From Streptomyces sp. A0642 (lineage in GTDB: Bacteria; Actinomycetota; Actinomycetes; Streptomycetales; Streptomycetaceae): DNA of 64,000 bases. Every line of letters begins with the position of its first letter. The first letter of the stretch is position 1. The notes under the pieces were generated by a model, which searched no databases, was not told the origin of the DNA, and saw only the letters and a list, made by a program, of their open reading frames with translations. Location: NCBI RefSeq assembly GCF_004795105.1, contig NZ_SSBL01000027.1:25306-89305 (forward strand). Direction: 5' to 3'. Positions 26,054-33,777 of this stretch are shown here, in pieces. The translations under genes and the position numbers were made by a program.

Positions 26054-26191
26054 ATGCTTGAATCCAACGCATCTGCTCCGCAGGACCCGGTCACGTCCAT
26101 CACCGCGACGGTGCCCACCTGGTCCTCTCCGGACTTCACGGTCATCGAGACCGGCATGGAAGTCACCGCCTACTACCTCAACGACCTCTAG
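26054..26191 (+). CDS. pqqA: PQQ precursor peptide PqqA (N-terminally extended)
   Basis: A 45-residue peptide, beginning MLESNASAPQDPVTSITATV. Near the C-terminus the segment GMEVTAYYLNDL carries Glu36 and Tyr40 in the E-x-x-x-Y spacing whose side chains are joined to build PQQ. Most PqqA peptides are only about 22-30 residues, so there is an extra ~20-residue leader before the core. The gene is immediately followed by pqqB (11-nt gap). PqqE with PqqD makes the Glu-Tyr crosslink. The identification rests on the motif and the pqqBCDE context. Confidence 0.9.
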   Translation: MLESNASAPQDPVTSITATVPTWSSPDFTVIETGMEVTAYYLNDL

Positions 26192-26202
26192 CAGACGCCC
26201 CC

Positions 26203-27099
26203 GTGCTGCTGCTCACGCTGGGCACGGCAGCGGGTGGAGGAGTTCCCCAGTGGAACTGCGCGTGCCCCGGATGTTCCGGGGCACGCGCCCACCCCGGCCG
26301 GCGCCGCAGCCACGACTCCCTCGCCGTTCTCGGCGACGGCCGGTCATCGTGGTTCCTCCTCAACGCCGGTCCCGACATCACGGAACACATGGAGACGCAC
26401 GCCCAGCTCCGCCCCGGCGCGGGCAGCGAGCGCACTCCCGTAGTCCGGATCCTGCTCACGGATGCCGAACTCGACCATACGCTGGGCCTGTTGCGACTCC
26501 GTGAGGCCCACCATCTGGAGATCTTCGCAACGCCACCCGTGCGCCGGGCGCTACGAGAGCGGCTGGCCCTGGACACTGTCCTCACTCCGTACACCACCCT
26601 CACCTGGCATGACCTGCCCCCTGCCGGGCACACTCCGGCGGTGGCCGCCGGAATCGAGGTGTCCGCCATTCCCCTGTCCACCAAACGTCCCCGATATGCA
26701 GCCGATGCCGTGGAGGACGACAGCTGGGTCGTCGCTGCCCGGCTCCACGACCCGGCCACCGGCAAGACGGCGATCTATGCACCGGCGCTCGCGGCCCGAA
26801 CCGAGGAGTTCACGAAGGAGGCCGCCGGGGCCGACTGCGTCTTCGTCGACGGAACGTTCTGGGACGACGAGGAGCCCAGGCGCCTGGGCATATCCGCCAG
26901 GACCTCCAGCGGCATGGGACATCTGCCGATCGACGGCCCCGGCGGAACGGCCGAGTGGCTGACACGGCTGCCGGCCCGCTGCCTTTACACCCACCTCAAC
27001 AACACGAACCCCCTGGTCGACCCGTCTGCCCCGCAACACGGCGTCCTCTCCGGGCTGGGGCTTGAAGTGGCACAGGACGGCATGGTGATCGAACTATGA
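26203..27099 (+). CDS. pqqB: PQQ biosynthesis protein PqqB
   Basis: A 298-residue protein of the metallo-beta-lactamase fold, starting with GTG. It has the PqqB opening LGTAAGGGVPQWNCACPGCS and the modified metal loop LTDAELDHTLGLL in place of HxHxDH, as in known PqqB proteins. PqqB hydroxylates the tyrosine-derived part of the excised Glu-Tyr intermediate. The CxC/C cysteines in NCACPGC may bind a structural zinc. Its stop overlaps the pqqC start by 4 bp. Confidence 0.92.
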   Translation: MLLLTLGTAAGGGVPQWNCACPGCSGARAHPGRRRSHDSLAVLGDGRSSWFLLNAGPDITEHMETHAQLRPGAGSERTPVVRILLTDAELDHTLGLLRLREAHHLEIFATPPVRRALRERLALDTVLTPYTTLTWHDLPPAGHTPAVAAGIEVSAIPLSTKRPRYAADAVEDDSWVVAARLHDPATGKTAIYAPALAARTEEFTKEAAGADCVFVDGTFWDDEEPRRLGISARTSSGMGHLPIDGPGGTAEWLTRLPARCLYTHLNNTNPLVDPSAPQHGVLSGLGLEVAQDGMVIEL

Positions 27100-27854
27100 C
27101 AACAGCACCCGCACGGCCGGCCCAGGCCGCGGAATCCACCGAGTGGCCGGACAACAATCCCCTGCCACCCGCAGCATTCGAGCACGAACTGCGGGAACTC
27201 GCGCGGCGCCGCTACCACGACACCCATCCGTTCAACGTACGGATGCACCAGGGCGGGCTCAGCCCCGCCGAGCTCCGGACCTGGGTCGCCAACCGGTTCC
27301 ACTACCAGCGGAGCATCCCGGTGAAGGACGCCCTGATCCTCGCCAAACTGCCCGAGCCGGCCATGCGCCGCTCCTGGCTGCGCAGAATCCAGGATCATGA
27401 CGGCCTGGCGGATGGCGAAGGCGGTATCGAGCGCTGGCTGCGGCTCGGCGAGGCGGTCGGCCTCGACCGCACGGAACTGGAATCGGGCGGTTCCGTCCTC
27501 CCGGGGGTGCGTTTCGCAGTCGACGGCTACGTGAACTTCTGCCGGCTGAGCCCCGTTCTGGAGGCCGTGGCGTCCTCGCTTACAGAACTGTGCGCACCCA
27601 ACATCATGCTGACCCGTCTGGAGGCCTTCCCCCGTCACTACCCGTGGATCGAGGAACCGGGCCTCGCCTACTTCCGCAGCAGAGTTCCGCAGGGGCGCCG
27701 CGACGGTGTGGAGGCGCTGAACTGGGTCACCGAGTGGGCGCGGACCCGCTCCGAACAGCTTGCCGCACTGTCAGCCCTCTCCTTCAAGTGCGACATTCTG
27801 TGGTCGCTGCTGGACGCCGTGGAGCACGGGAGCAGGCCGGGGAGCGCAGCATGA
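27096..27854 (+). CDS. pqqC: PQQ synthase PqqC
   Basis: A 252-residue helical protein of the TENA/PqqC superfamily. Hallmarks are RYHDTHPFNVRMHQGGLSP, WVANRFHYQRSIPVKDALIL and FPRHYPWIEEPGLAYFRSRV. PqqC carries out the final cofactor-free, oxygen-dependent ring closure and oxidation that yields PQQ. The length is normal for the family. It overlaps pqqB and pqqD by 4 bp each. Confidence 0.93.
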   Translation: MTTAPARPAQAAESTEWPDNNPLPPAAFEHELRELARRRYHDTHPFNVRMHQGGLSPAELRTWVANRFHYQRSIPVKDALILAKLPEPAMRRSWLRRIQDHDGLADGEGGIERWLRLGEAVGLDRTELESGGSVLPGVRFAVDGYVNFCRLSPVLEAVASSLTELCAPNIMLTRLEAFPRHYPWIEEPGLAYFRSRVPQGRRDGVEALNWVTEWARTRSEQLAALSALSFKCDILWSLLDAVEHGSRPGSAA

Positions 27855-28123
27855 CGACACCCGATCCGGATCGCTGGTGCCCGCGTCCGGCTCCCGCCGT
27901 CCTTTTTCGGCACGACCGCGCGCGCGGCAATCACGTCCTGCTGATGCCGGAGCGCGTCGTCGTACTGACGGGCAGCGCCCGGCACGTGGTGGAGCTGTGC
28001 GACGGAACGCGAACGGTCGCCAGGATTACCGAAGAGCTGCGGGAGCGCTTTCCCCAAGCTCCCGTCGACACGGAAGTGGGTCCGTTCGTGGAACGGATGC
28101 GCAAGGAAGGCTGGATTCGTTGA
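27851..28123 (+). CDS. pqqD: PQQ peptide chaperone PqqD
   Basis: A 90-residue PqqD/RRE-type winged-helix protein (LMPERVVVLTGSARHVVELC, then DGTRTVARITEELRERFP). PqqD binds PqqA and presents it to PqqE. The ATG overlaps the pqqC stop by 4 bp and its own stop overlaps the TTG start of pqqE. The size is typical for free-standing PqqD. Confidence 0.9.
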   Translation: MTTPDPDRWCPRPAPAVLFRHDRARGNHVLLMPERVVVLTGSARHVVELCDGTRTVARITEELRERFPQAPVDTEVGPFVERMRKEGWIR

Positions 28124-29226
28124 GCACGATCACACCCCCCTGGGGTCTCCTGGCAGAGCTGACGCACGCCTGTCCGCTGCACTGTGGTTACTGCTCCAAC
28201 CCTCTTGAGCTGACACGCCGCTCCCGCGAACTGTCCGCCGAGCACTGGGTGGACGTATTCCGGCAGGCTGCGGATCTCGGCGTTCTGCAGACGCATCTCT
28301 CCGGGGGCGAACCGCTGCTCCGCAAGGACCTCGAGGCCATCGTCACCGGTGCTGAGGAATCCGGCGTCTACACCCAGCTCGTCACCAGCGGATCAGGACT
28401 CACCGAGGACCGTCTCCGCTCTCTGACCGGCGCGGGACTGCGCAGCGTACAGCTTTCGGTGCAGCACGCAGACCCCGAAGCCTCGGACCGTATCGCGGGC
28501 AGCCCGGCGTTCGCCGCCAAGGAGACCGCAGCGGCGCTCGTCACCGAGGCAGGGCTGCCGCTGGGCGTCAACGCCGTGCTGCACCGTCACAATCTGGATG
28601 CCGTCGACGGTCTCGTGGAGCTCGCCCTGCGCTGGGGAGCGGACCGCATCGAGCTTGCCAACACCCAGTTCTACGGCTGGGGCCTTCTCAACCGGGAAGC
28701 GTTGATGCCTGGCCGTGACCAGCTCGCCCGTGCGGTGGATTCCGTCAACAGGTGGCGTGAGCGGCTGGAGGGAAGCCTGGAGATCGTCTGGGTCGCGCCG
28801 GACTACTTCGACGGGGTGGCCAAACCCTGCATGGGAGGGTGGGGAGCCGTCTCCCTCACCGTGGCCCCTGACGGCACTGCCCTGCCGTGCCCTGCGGCGG
28901 CCACCCTGCCTGGACTCGAACCGGTCAACGTCAAGGACCACCCCTTGCGCTGGATATGGGAGGAGTCCAAAGCGTTCAACCTCTACCGGGGCACCGACTG
29001 GATGCCTTCACCGTGCCGGACCTGCGAACGACGCACCCAGGACTTCGGCGGGTGCCGCTGCCAGGCTTTCGCCCTCACGGGCGACGCCACCCGCACCGAC
29101 CCGGCCTGCTCGCTCTCCCCCGACCACACGGCACTGACGGCCCTCACCCACTCCGATCCCGGCAAACTGACCGACGTGACCCCCCGCCGACCGACCACCG
29201 GCCCGCGGTCCGCCGCCCACGCCTGA
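28120..29226 (+). CDS. pqqE: PqqA peptide cyclase PqqE (radical SAM/SPASM)
   Basis: A 368-residue radical SAM enzyme. The rare TTG start overlaps the pqqD stop (TTGA). An ATG start is not available at this point in frame. Cys18, Cys22 and Cys25 (ACPLHCGYC) bind the SAM-cleaving 4Fe-4S cluster. The SPASM region with auxiliary-cluster cysteines follows (CMGGWG, LPCPAAATL, CRTCERR, GGCRCQAF, DPAC). PqqE forms the C-C bond between Glu and Tyr of PqqA. It is the last gene of a complete pqqABCDE operon. A pqqF-like protease was not seen in the window. Confidence 0.93.
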   Translation: MSTITPPWGLLAELTHACPLHCGYCSNPLELTRRSRELSAEHWVDVFRQAADLGVLQTHLSGGEPLLRKDLEAIVTGAEESGVYTQLVTSGSGLTEDRLRSLTGAGLRSVQLSVQHADPEASDRIAGSPAFAAKETAAALVTEAGLPLGVNAVLHRHNLDAVDGLVELALRWGADRIELANTQFYGWGLLNREALMPGRDQLARAVDSVNRWRERLEGSLEIVWVAPDYFDGVAKPCMGGWGAVSLTVAPDGTALPCPAAATLPGLEPVNVKDHPLRWIWEESKAFNLYRGTDWMPSPCRTCERRTQDFGGCRCQAFALTGDATRTDPACSLSPDHTALTALTHSDPGKLTDVTPRRPTTGPRSAAHA

Positions 29227-29600
29227 CCCCCAGGAGCCCGCGCCTGAGCGCGTGGCGCTTCGGCTGGAAGCACCGGCTGTTCGAGCCTGGAACCCCAGCG
29301 ATCACCCGAGCCGCCGGATCACGTGGCTGACACCCGATGTGATTGCTGAATTCGTACCCGGAAGCGCCCCGTTGTGACACAAGTCGTGTCGGACCGCGCT
29401 TTCGGCTCTTCGTCACCAGCGATGACCACGAGGGGTGACACGCACGTCGGTCTCTGCCGAACCGGCGTGGGCCGCCCTCGTCCGTCACCGGCAGTGGCTG
29501 TCTGCCGTTGTCGGCCCGAGCCATCCGACGAACACCACGCGGAGGTCGTCGGGAGGTCAGCTCACGACCCTTTTTCGACACACACCAGTGGCCGGCCCGG
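29227..29600. other. Convergent intergenic region between pqqE and quiC
   Basis: No reading frame here resembles a known protein, and no strong hairpin or repeat was found. The two flanking operons converge on this 374-bp region, so terminators are expected but were not recognised. Confidence 0.45.
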
Positions 29601-31391
29601 TCACACCTGCATCTGAGCGTGCTGCGCGGTCAGGCGCACATGGGCGCTCTGCTCACCGAAACCCGCGTACTCGCTGTCGCGCTGGACGACTTCGAAGAAC
29701 ACGTCCCCGATGGTCCTGGTGTAGAAGTGGCGGAACTGACTGCCGCGCTCGTCGCAGTCGTAGAGAATGCCCAGCGCACGGTAGGTGTGCAGTTCACCGG
29801 GGCCGAATTCGTAGCGCGCGGCAAGGTCGTCGTAGTAGTTGTCCGGAACCGGCAGAAGATGCCCCGCGGCGCCGATCCGCCTCGCGGCAGCGACGATGTC
29901 GTCGGTTGCCAGCGCGATGTGCTGGGAGGCGCGATGAGAGGCGCCCGGCGCAGGGTCGATGCTCAGCGCGATGCGCACGGAATCGTCCTGGTTGCTGACC
30001 GCCCTGCTGCGCCGCAGGCCGTACGGGTCGGGGACATCGACGCTGCCGTGCGGCCGGAGCCCGATCACGCTGCGGTAGAAAAGAAGCGCCTCGTCGTACT
30101 GGTGCCACGGCTGGGTGAGCGCGACATGATCAATACCCGTGACGGGCCCGGCCTGAGCCGCCGAGCCCCCTACGGCGGCGAAGTCGTCGAGCCAGTCGGG
30201 CAGATCCTGCCGGCCGGACGCGCAGAAGAAGAGCTCGGTCCCGTCCGGGGCTGCGACTGCCTCCAGCAGGACGTCCGTGCGGGCGCGGCGGCGTGGCAGA
30301 ACCGGCGCGCCAAGAGACTCGGCCCGCTTGGCCGCAGCCCCCGGGTCGGGGGACTCGATGCCGAGGGCCGCGAGGCGAGGCCCGCTACCGCCGGTAGCGG
30401 GTTCCGTGTTCACCAGGACGCGTGCAGCGGCCTGTTCCCAGAGGTCGACGGGCTTGAACCGATGTTTTCCGGTGCGCGAGAACCCCAGCGCCTGGAGCAG
30501 GACGGTGACCGGCTCCGTATCCATGGTGACCAGTTCGGCAAAGGCGATTCCGGTGGGAGCGACGGCGGCGGGAAGCTCCAGCACGCCGGCGGCCTCCTGC
30601 AATGCGGTGAGGGAACGCCTCGCGTCGATAGCGGTGCTGCCGGAGTCGGCCTGGCGGAACACGTCGTTGAAGACTTCCAGCGACAGCGGACCGTCGTATC
30701 CGGTCCGGACCACGGACCGGACGAACTCCGCGAGGTCGAAGTCGCCCTGGCCCGGAAAGAGCCGGTAGTGGCGGCTCCATTGCAGGACATCCATCCCCAT
30801 GAACGGGGCATCAGCGAGCTGAACGAAGAAGATCTTCTCGCCGGGGATCGCGGCGAAGCCCGCCGGGTCCGAACCACGGGCCAGAACATGGAAGCTGTCG
30901 AGACAGATACCGAGAGCGGGGTGGTCCGCTGACTGGACGATGCGCCAGGCGTGGTCGTAGGTGTTGACATGACGTCCCCACGCCAGCGCCTCGTAGGCGA
31001 CGCGGATGCCGTACTCGTCCGCCAGTCCGGCCAGTTCACGCAACTGTGCCGCGGCCAGGGCATCGTCGTCACGGGCGTGTACGGAGACGTTGGAACACGC
31101 CAGGACGGTGTCGACGCCGAGTCGGCGCATGACACGGAACTTGTGCTCCGCCCGGCGCATACTTCGGGCGAACGCGTCGGGGGACAGACCTTCGACATCC
31201 CTCATCGGCTGATAGAGAAGCAGTTCGAGACCCAGGTCCGCCGCGCGTTCCCTCACCTGTTCGGGTGCGAGTGGACTGCCCAACAGGTCGTTCTCGAAGA
31301 TCTCCACGCCGTCGAACCCGGCACGGGCTATGGCATTGAGTTTCTCGGTCAGACTTCCGCTCACGGAGACGGTGGCGATGGACGTGCGCAT
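29601..31391 (-). CDS. quiC: 3-Dehydroshikimate dehydratase fused to an HPPD-like (VOC) domain
   Basis: A 596-residue two-domain enzyme. Residues ~1-275 are a xylose-isomerase-like TIM barrel (GFDGVEIFENDLL, then VAYEALAWGRHVNTYDHAWR, then GICLDSFHVLARG) that converts 3-dehydroshikimate to protocatechuate. Residues ~290-596 are a 4-hydroxyphenylpyruvate-dioxygenase-like VOC domain with metal-ligand candidates in GIDHVALTQPW, ASQHIALATDD and DVFFEVVQR. This QuiC/QsuB-type fusion is known in quinate-degrading bacteria; the role of the second domain is not settled. The start is the ATG after an AAGGAT site. The gene is last in the operon aroQ-aroE-quiC. Confidence 0.85.
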   Translation of the reverse strand: MRTSIATVSVSGSLTEKLNAIARAGFDGVEIFENDLLGSPLAPEQVRERAADLGLELLLYQPMRDVEGLSPDAFARSMRRAEHKFRVMRRLGVDTVLACSNVSVHARDDDALAAAQLRELAGLADEYGIRVAYEALAWGRHVNTYDHAWRIVQSADHPALGICLDSFHVLARGSDPAGFAAIPGEKIFFVQLADAPFMGMDVLQWSRHYRLFPGQGDFDLAEFVRSVVRTGYDGPLSLEVFNDVFRQADSGSTAIDARRSLTALQEAAGVLELPAAVAPTGIAFAELVTMDTEPVTVLLQALGFSRTGKHRFKPVDLWEQAAARVLVNTEPATGGSGPRLAALGIESPDPGAAAKRAESLGAPVLPRRRARTDVLLEAVAAPDGTELFFCASGRQDLPDWLDDFAAVGGSAAQAGPVTGIDHVALTQPWHQYDEALLFYRSVIGLRPHGSVDVPDPYGLRRSRAVSNQDDSVRIALSIDPAPGASHRASQHIALATDDIVAAARRIGAAGHLLPVPDNYYDDLAARYEFGPGELHTYRALGILYDCDERGSQFRHFYTRTIGDVFFEVVQRDSEYAGFGEQSAHVRLTAQHAQMQV

Positions 31392-31410
31392 CGTGATCCT
31401 TCTTCTGGCT

Positions 31411-32286
31411 TCAGCTGCGTGGACCGGGGACCCTTGCGAGGTCGGTGACGTCGGTGAGCATGCGTTCCACATCGGGTTCGCGTCGGGTGAAGAACCGGAA
31501 GGCGTCCGCGGCCTGCAGCGCGACCATCCCCGATCCGTCCAGCGTGGTGCAGCCCAGTGCGCGCGCCTCGGCGAGCAGTCGTGTCTCCAGCGGGCGGTAG
31601 ACGACTTCGGCTACCCACAGCCCCGGGTGGAGCAGTTCGGGGGCGAACGGCGTCCCGGGATGCGCGCTCATCCCGGTCGGGGTGGCGTGCACGAGGCCGT
31701 CGCAGCGGGCCAGTTCCCGGGCGAGATCCCGTGGACCGCCGGCGACCACGCGTTGCACGGGAAATCTGGCGTTCAATGAGGCCGCTAGGGAACGGGCCCG
31801 CGACTCGTCCGTGTCAACCAAAGTCAGACGGACGGTACCGAGCGCAAGCATGGCGTGGGCGACGGCCGCGCCTGCTCCGCCGGCTCCGAGCTGGACCACG
31901 TGCGAGACGGGTGCACCGGGCAGCCCCCGGATGAACGCCGCGCCGAATCCTGTGACATCGGTGTTGTGCCCCGTGGCCAGACCGTCCCGGAAGACGATGG
32001 TGTTCACGGCGCCGAGCGCGTCCGCCTGCGGGTCGAGAGCATCGAGGTAGGGGATGACGGTCTGCTTGCAGGGATGGGTGATGTTGAGTCCGTCATACCC
32101 GAGGTCCCGGGCCGCTCGTACGAGCTCTCCCACTCGCTCGGGGCCGCCACCCAGGACATCCAGGTCCAGCAGCTTGTACAGATAGCGCAGACCCTGCCGG
32201 TCCGCCTCGCGCTCATGCAGAGCGGGGCTGAGCGAGGTGGTGATGCCCGCACCGATCAGCCCCACCAGATACGTACCCGCAGTCAC
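31411..32286 (-). CDS. Shikimate/quinate dehydrogenase (AroE family)
   Basis: A 291-residue AroE-type enzyme with the substrate residues Lys in NITHPCKQTVIPYL and Asp in GHNTDVTGFG, and a nucleotide motif GAGGAGAA. The second strand ends VDTDESRARSL. An acidic residue here, instead of the basic residues of NADP-linked AroE, points to NAD(H) and a catabolic quinate/shikimate dehydrogenase as in Corynebacterium. It would produce 3-dehydroshikimate or 3-dehydroquinate. The GTG start overlaps the aroQ stop by 4 bp (GTGA), so changes in aroQ translation should affect this gene too. Confidence 0.85.
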   Translation of the reverse strand: MTAGTYLVGLIGAGITTSLSPALHEREADRQGLRYLYKLLDLDVLGGGPERVGELVRAARDLGYDGLNITHPCKQTVIPYLDALDPQADALGAVNTIVFRDGLATGHNTDVTGFGAAFIRGLPGAPVSHVVQLGAGGAGAAVAHAMLALGTVRLTLVDTDESRARSLAASLNARFPVQRVVAGGPRDLARELARCDGLVHATPTGMSAHPGTPFAPELLHPGLWVAEVVYRPLETRLLAEARALGCTTLDGSGMVALQAADAFRFFTRREPDVERMLTDVTDLARVPGPRS

Positions 32287-32969
32287 CGTGCTCCCCCGCC
32301 GGTCAACCGTGCCAGTCGCGTCAGCGCGAAGACGTACCCGTCCGTGCCGGCCCCGCAGATCACGACGTCCGCCACCCCCGACACGTAGCTGTGGTGACGG
32401 AACTCCTCACGTCGGTGAATGTTCGTCAGATGGACTTCCACGACCGGGCGGTCCACCGCCGCCAGAGCGTCGCGGATGGCAACCGAAGTGTGGCTGTAGG
32501 CACCCGGGTTGATCACTATCCCGGCGAACTCGGTGCGTGCTTCGTGAATGGCGTCGACTAGGGCGTGTTTCGAAAGTAGCGCCGTCCGCCCGGAGGGCGG
32601 GCTCGGCGGCGTCTGGTGCGTGCGATCGCAAGGCGGAGGGTCGCCCCGATACTGGCTGTATCGGGGCGACCCCGACAACGCGGCGAGCAATGGGGTCTCC
32701 CCTGCTCGAGCGAAGCCGAGAGCTCGGGGAAGTGCCAGGCGTCGCCGAGCAGGCGGGACTTTCGAAACACGCCCTAGGCCGCCCTCATGGTTGCTCTGTC
32801 TGCACTCGGCTTCCAGTCCGTTGGCAGCCGCGGTGTCCCGGCAGAGCTTCTCCACATCGGCGAGGGTGTCGCTGCCGTACAGGGCGGGCTCACGGGTGCC
32901 GAGCAGATTGAGGTTGGGCCCGTTGAGCACGAGCACCCTCCCGACCGCCCGTGCACGGGTCAGGTCCAT
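32283..32969 (-). CDS. aroQ: Type II 3-dehydroquinate dehydratase with an in-frame MITE-derived 72-residue insertion
   Basis: AroQ motifs are clear: VLVLNGPNLNLLGTREP with Arg26 and Tyr31, ECRQSNHEG, then VINPGAYSHTSVAIRDAL and EVHLTNIHRREEFRHHSYVS. A normal AroQ would be about 156 residues; this frame gives 228. Residues ~65-136 are encoded by the element at 32561-32774 plus its target duplication (216 bp, exactly 72 codons, no stop). Removing them rejoins HEGG with LVDAIHEA. The insertion enters between the substrate loop and the next helix, so activity is doubtful. The ATG at 32969 is chosen, with GGAGG 4 nt upstream; a GTG at 32972 is possible. The enzyme would link 3-dehydroquinate to 3-dehydroshikimate. 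Confidence 0.85.
   Translation of the reverse strand: MDLTRARAVGRVLVLNGPNLNLLGTREPALYGSDTLADVEKLCRDTAAANGLEAECRQSNHEGGLGRVSKVPPARRRLALPRALGFARAGETPLLAALSGSPRYSQYRGDPPPCDRTHQTPPSPPSGRTALLSKHALVDAIHEARTEFAGIVINPGAYSHTSVAIRDALAAVDRPVVEVHLTNIHRREEFRHHSYVSGVADVVICGAGTDGYVFALTRLARLTGGGAR
32561..32774. mobile_element. 214-bp MITE-like element inserted in aroQ
   Basis: The ends are perfect 17-bp terminal inverted repeats, GGGCGTGTTTCGAAAGT at 32561-32577 and its complement at 32758-32774. The flanks are TA on both sides, or CTAG if the outermost G/C is counted as target (32558-32561 and 32774-32777). Inside is a 15-bp perfect hairpin (32638-32652 with 32658-32672, loop TGGCT). No transposase is encoded. 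The terminal sequence is of the kind mobilised by IS5 or IS630-type transposases in Streptomyces; that assignment is from memory and needs a search. Confidence 0.8.
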
Positions 32970-32980
32970 CACGCCTCCGA

Positions 32981-33002
32981 TAACGTACGAACCAGTACGT
33001 TA
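32981..33002. promoter_or_regulatory. TetR-type operator between aroQ and the tetR gene
   Basis: TAACGTAC (32981-32988) and GTACGTTA (32995-33002) are perfect 8-nt arms around a 6-nt spacer. The site lies 12 bp from the aroQ start and about 107 bp before the TetR start, where a repressor could control both directions. It is a strong candidate from symmetry and position. Confidence 0.6.
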
Positions 33003-33108
33003 CTTATAGCAAGAGTCCGCCCTGGCGAGAAGCCCTGCGCCGAAGGTTCCGGGCACGGCCTGCTCCTACAATCACAGGACACCCTCGACGCACCGGAGGA
33101 ACCAGGGC

Positions 33109-33777
33109 ATGCCGAGCGCCCAGAAGCCAGCGCCCGCAGAGCGTCAGCGCGACGCGGCCCGCACCCGGGCGGAAATTCTCGCGGTAGCGACCAGAGAGTT
33201 CGCCCGGGACGGTTACGCAGGCGCACGGGTCGACAAGATCGCCGACCTGACCCGCACCACGAAGCGGATGATCTATTACTACTTCGGCGGCAAGGAACAG
33301 CTCTTCACCGCGGTACTCGAAGCCGCCTACTCGGAGATCCGCCAACTGGAAGGCGACCTGGACGTCGAACATCTCGACCCGGTCGCCGCCACCCGCCGGC
33401 TGGTCGAGCTGACCTTCGACCACCACGAGGCGCACCCCGACTTCATCCGGCTCGTCAGCATCGAGAACATCCACGAGGCGGAACACATCACCGGCTCCGG
33501 GAAGTTGAGCCGTCTGGGCTCCCCGGCAACCGACGTGCTCCAGCGCATCCTGGAGTCAGGACGGAAGGCGGGGCTGTTCCACGCGAACGTCGACGCCATC
33601 GACGTACACGCGATGATCAGTTCGTTCTGCTTCTTCCGCGTGTCGAACCGCCACACGTTCGGCGCCCTCTTCGGCCGCGACCTCGTCGCTCCTGACAGCC
33701 GGGACCACTACCGGAACATGCTCGCGGACATGATCTGCGCTTACCTCACATCACCGCCCGCACGCAGCGACACATAG
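33109..33777 (+). CDS. TetR family transcriptional regulator of the quinate/shikimate operon
   Basis: A 222-residue TetR protein starting after CGGAGGAA (33093-33100). The N-terminal helix-turn-helix reads ARTRAEILAVATREFARDGY, then ARVDKIADLTRTTKRMIYYY. The C-terminal ligand domain (FDHHEAHPDFIRLVSIENIH) is of the type found in regulators of aromatic catabolism. It is divergent from aroQ-aroE-quiC, with a clean palindrome between them. It probably represses the operon until quinate, shikimate or a derived metabolite appears; the effector is inferred. Confidence 0.87.
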   Translation: MPSAQKPAPAERQRDAARTRAEILAVATREFARDGYAGARVDKIADLTRTTKRMIYYYFGGKEQLFTAVLEAAYSEIRQLEGDLDVEHLDPVAATRRLVELTFDHHEAHPDFIRLVSIENIHEAEHITGSGKLSRLGSPATDVLQRILESGRKAGLFHANVDAIDVHAMISSFCFFRVSNRHTFGALFGRDLVAPDSRDHYRNMLADMICAYLTSPPARSDT

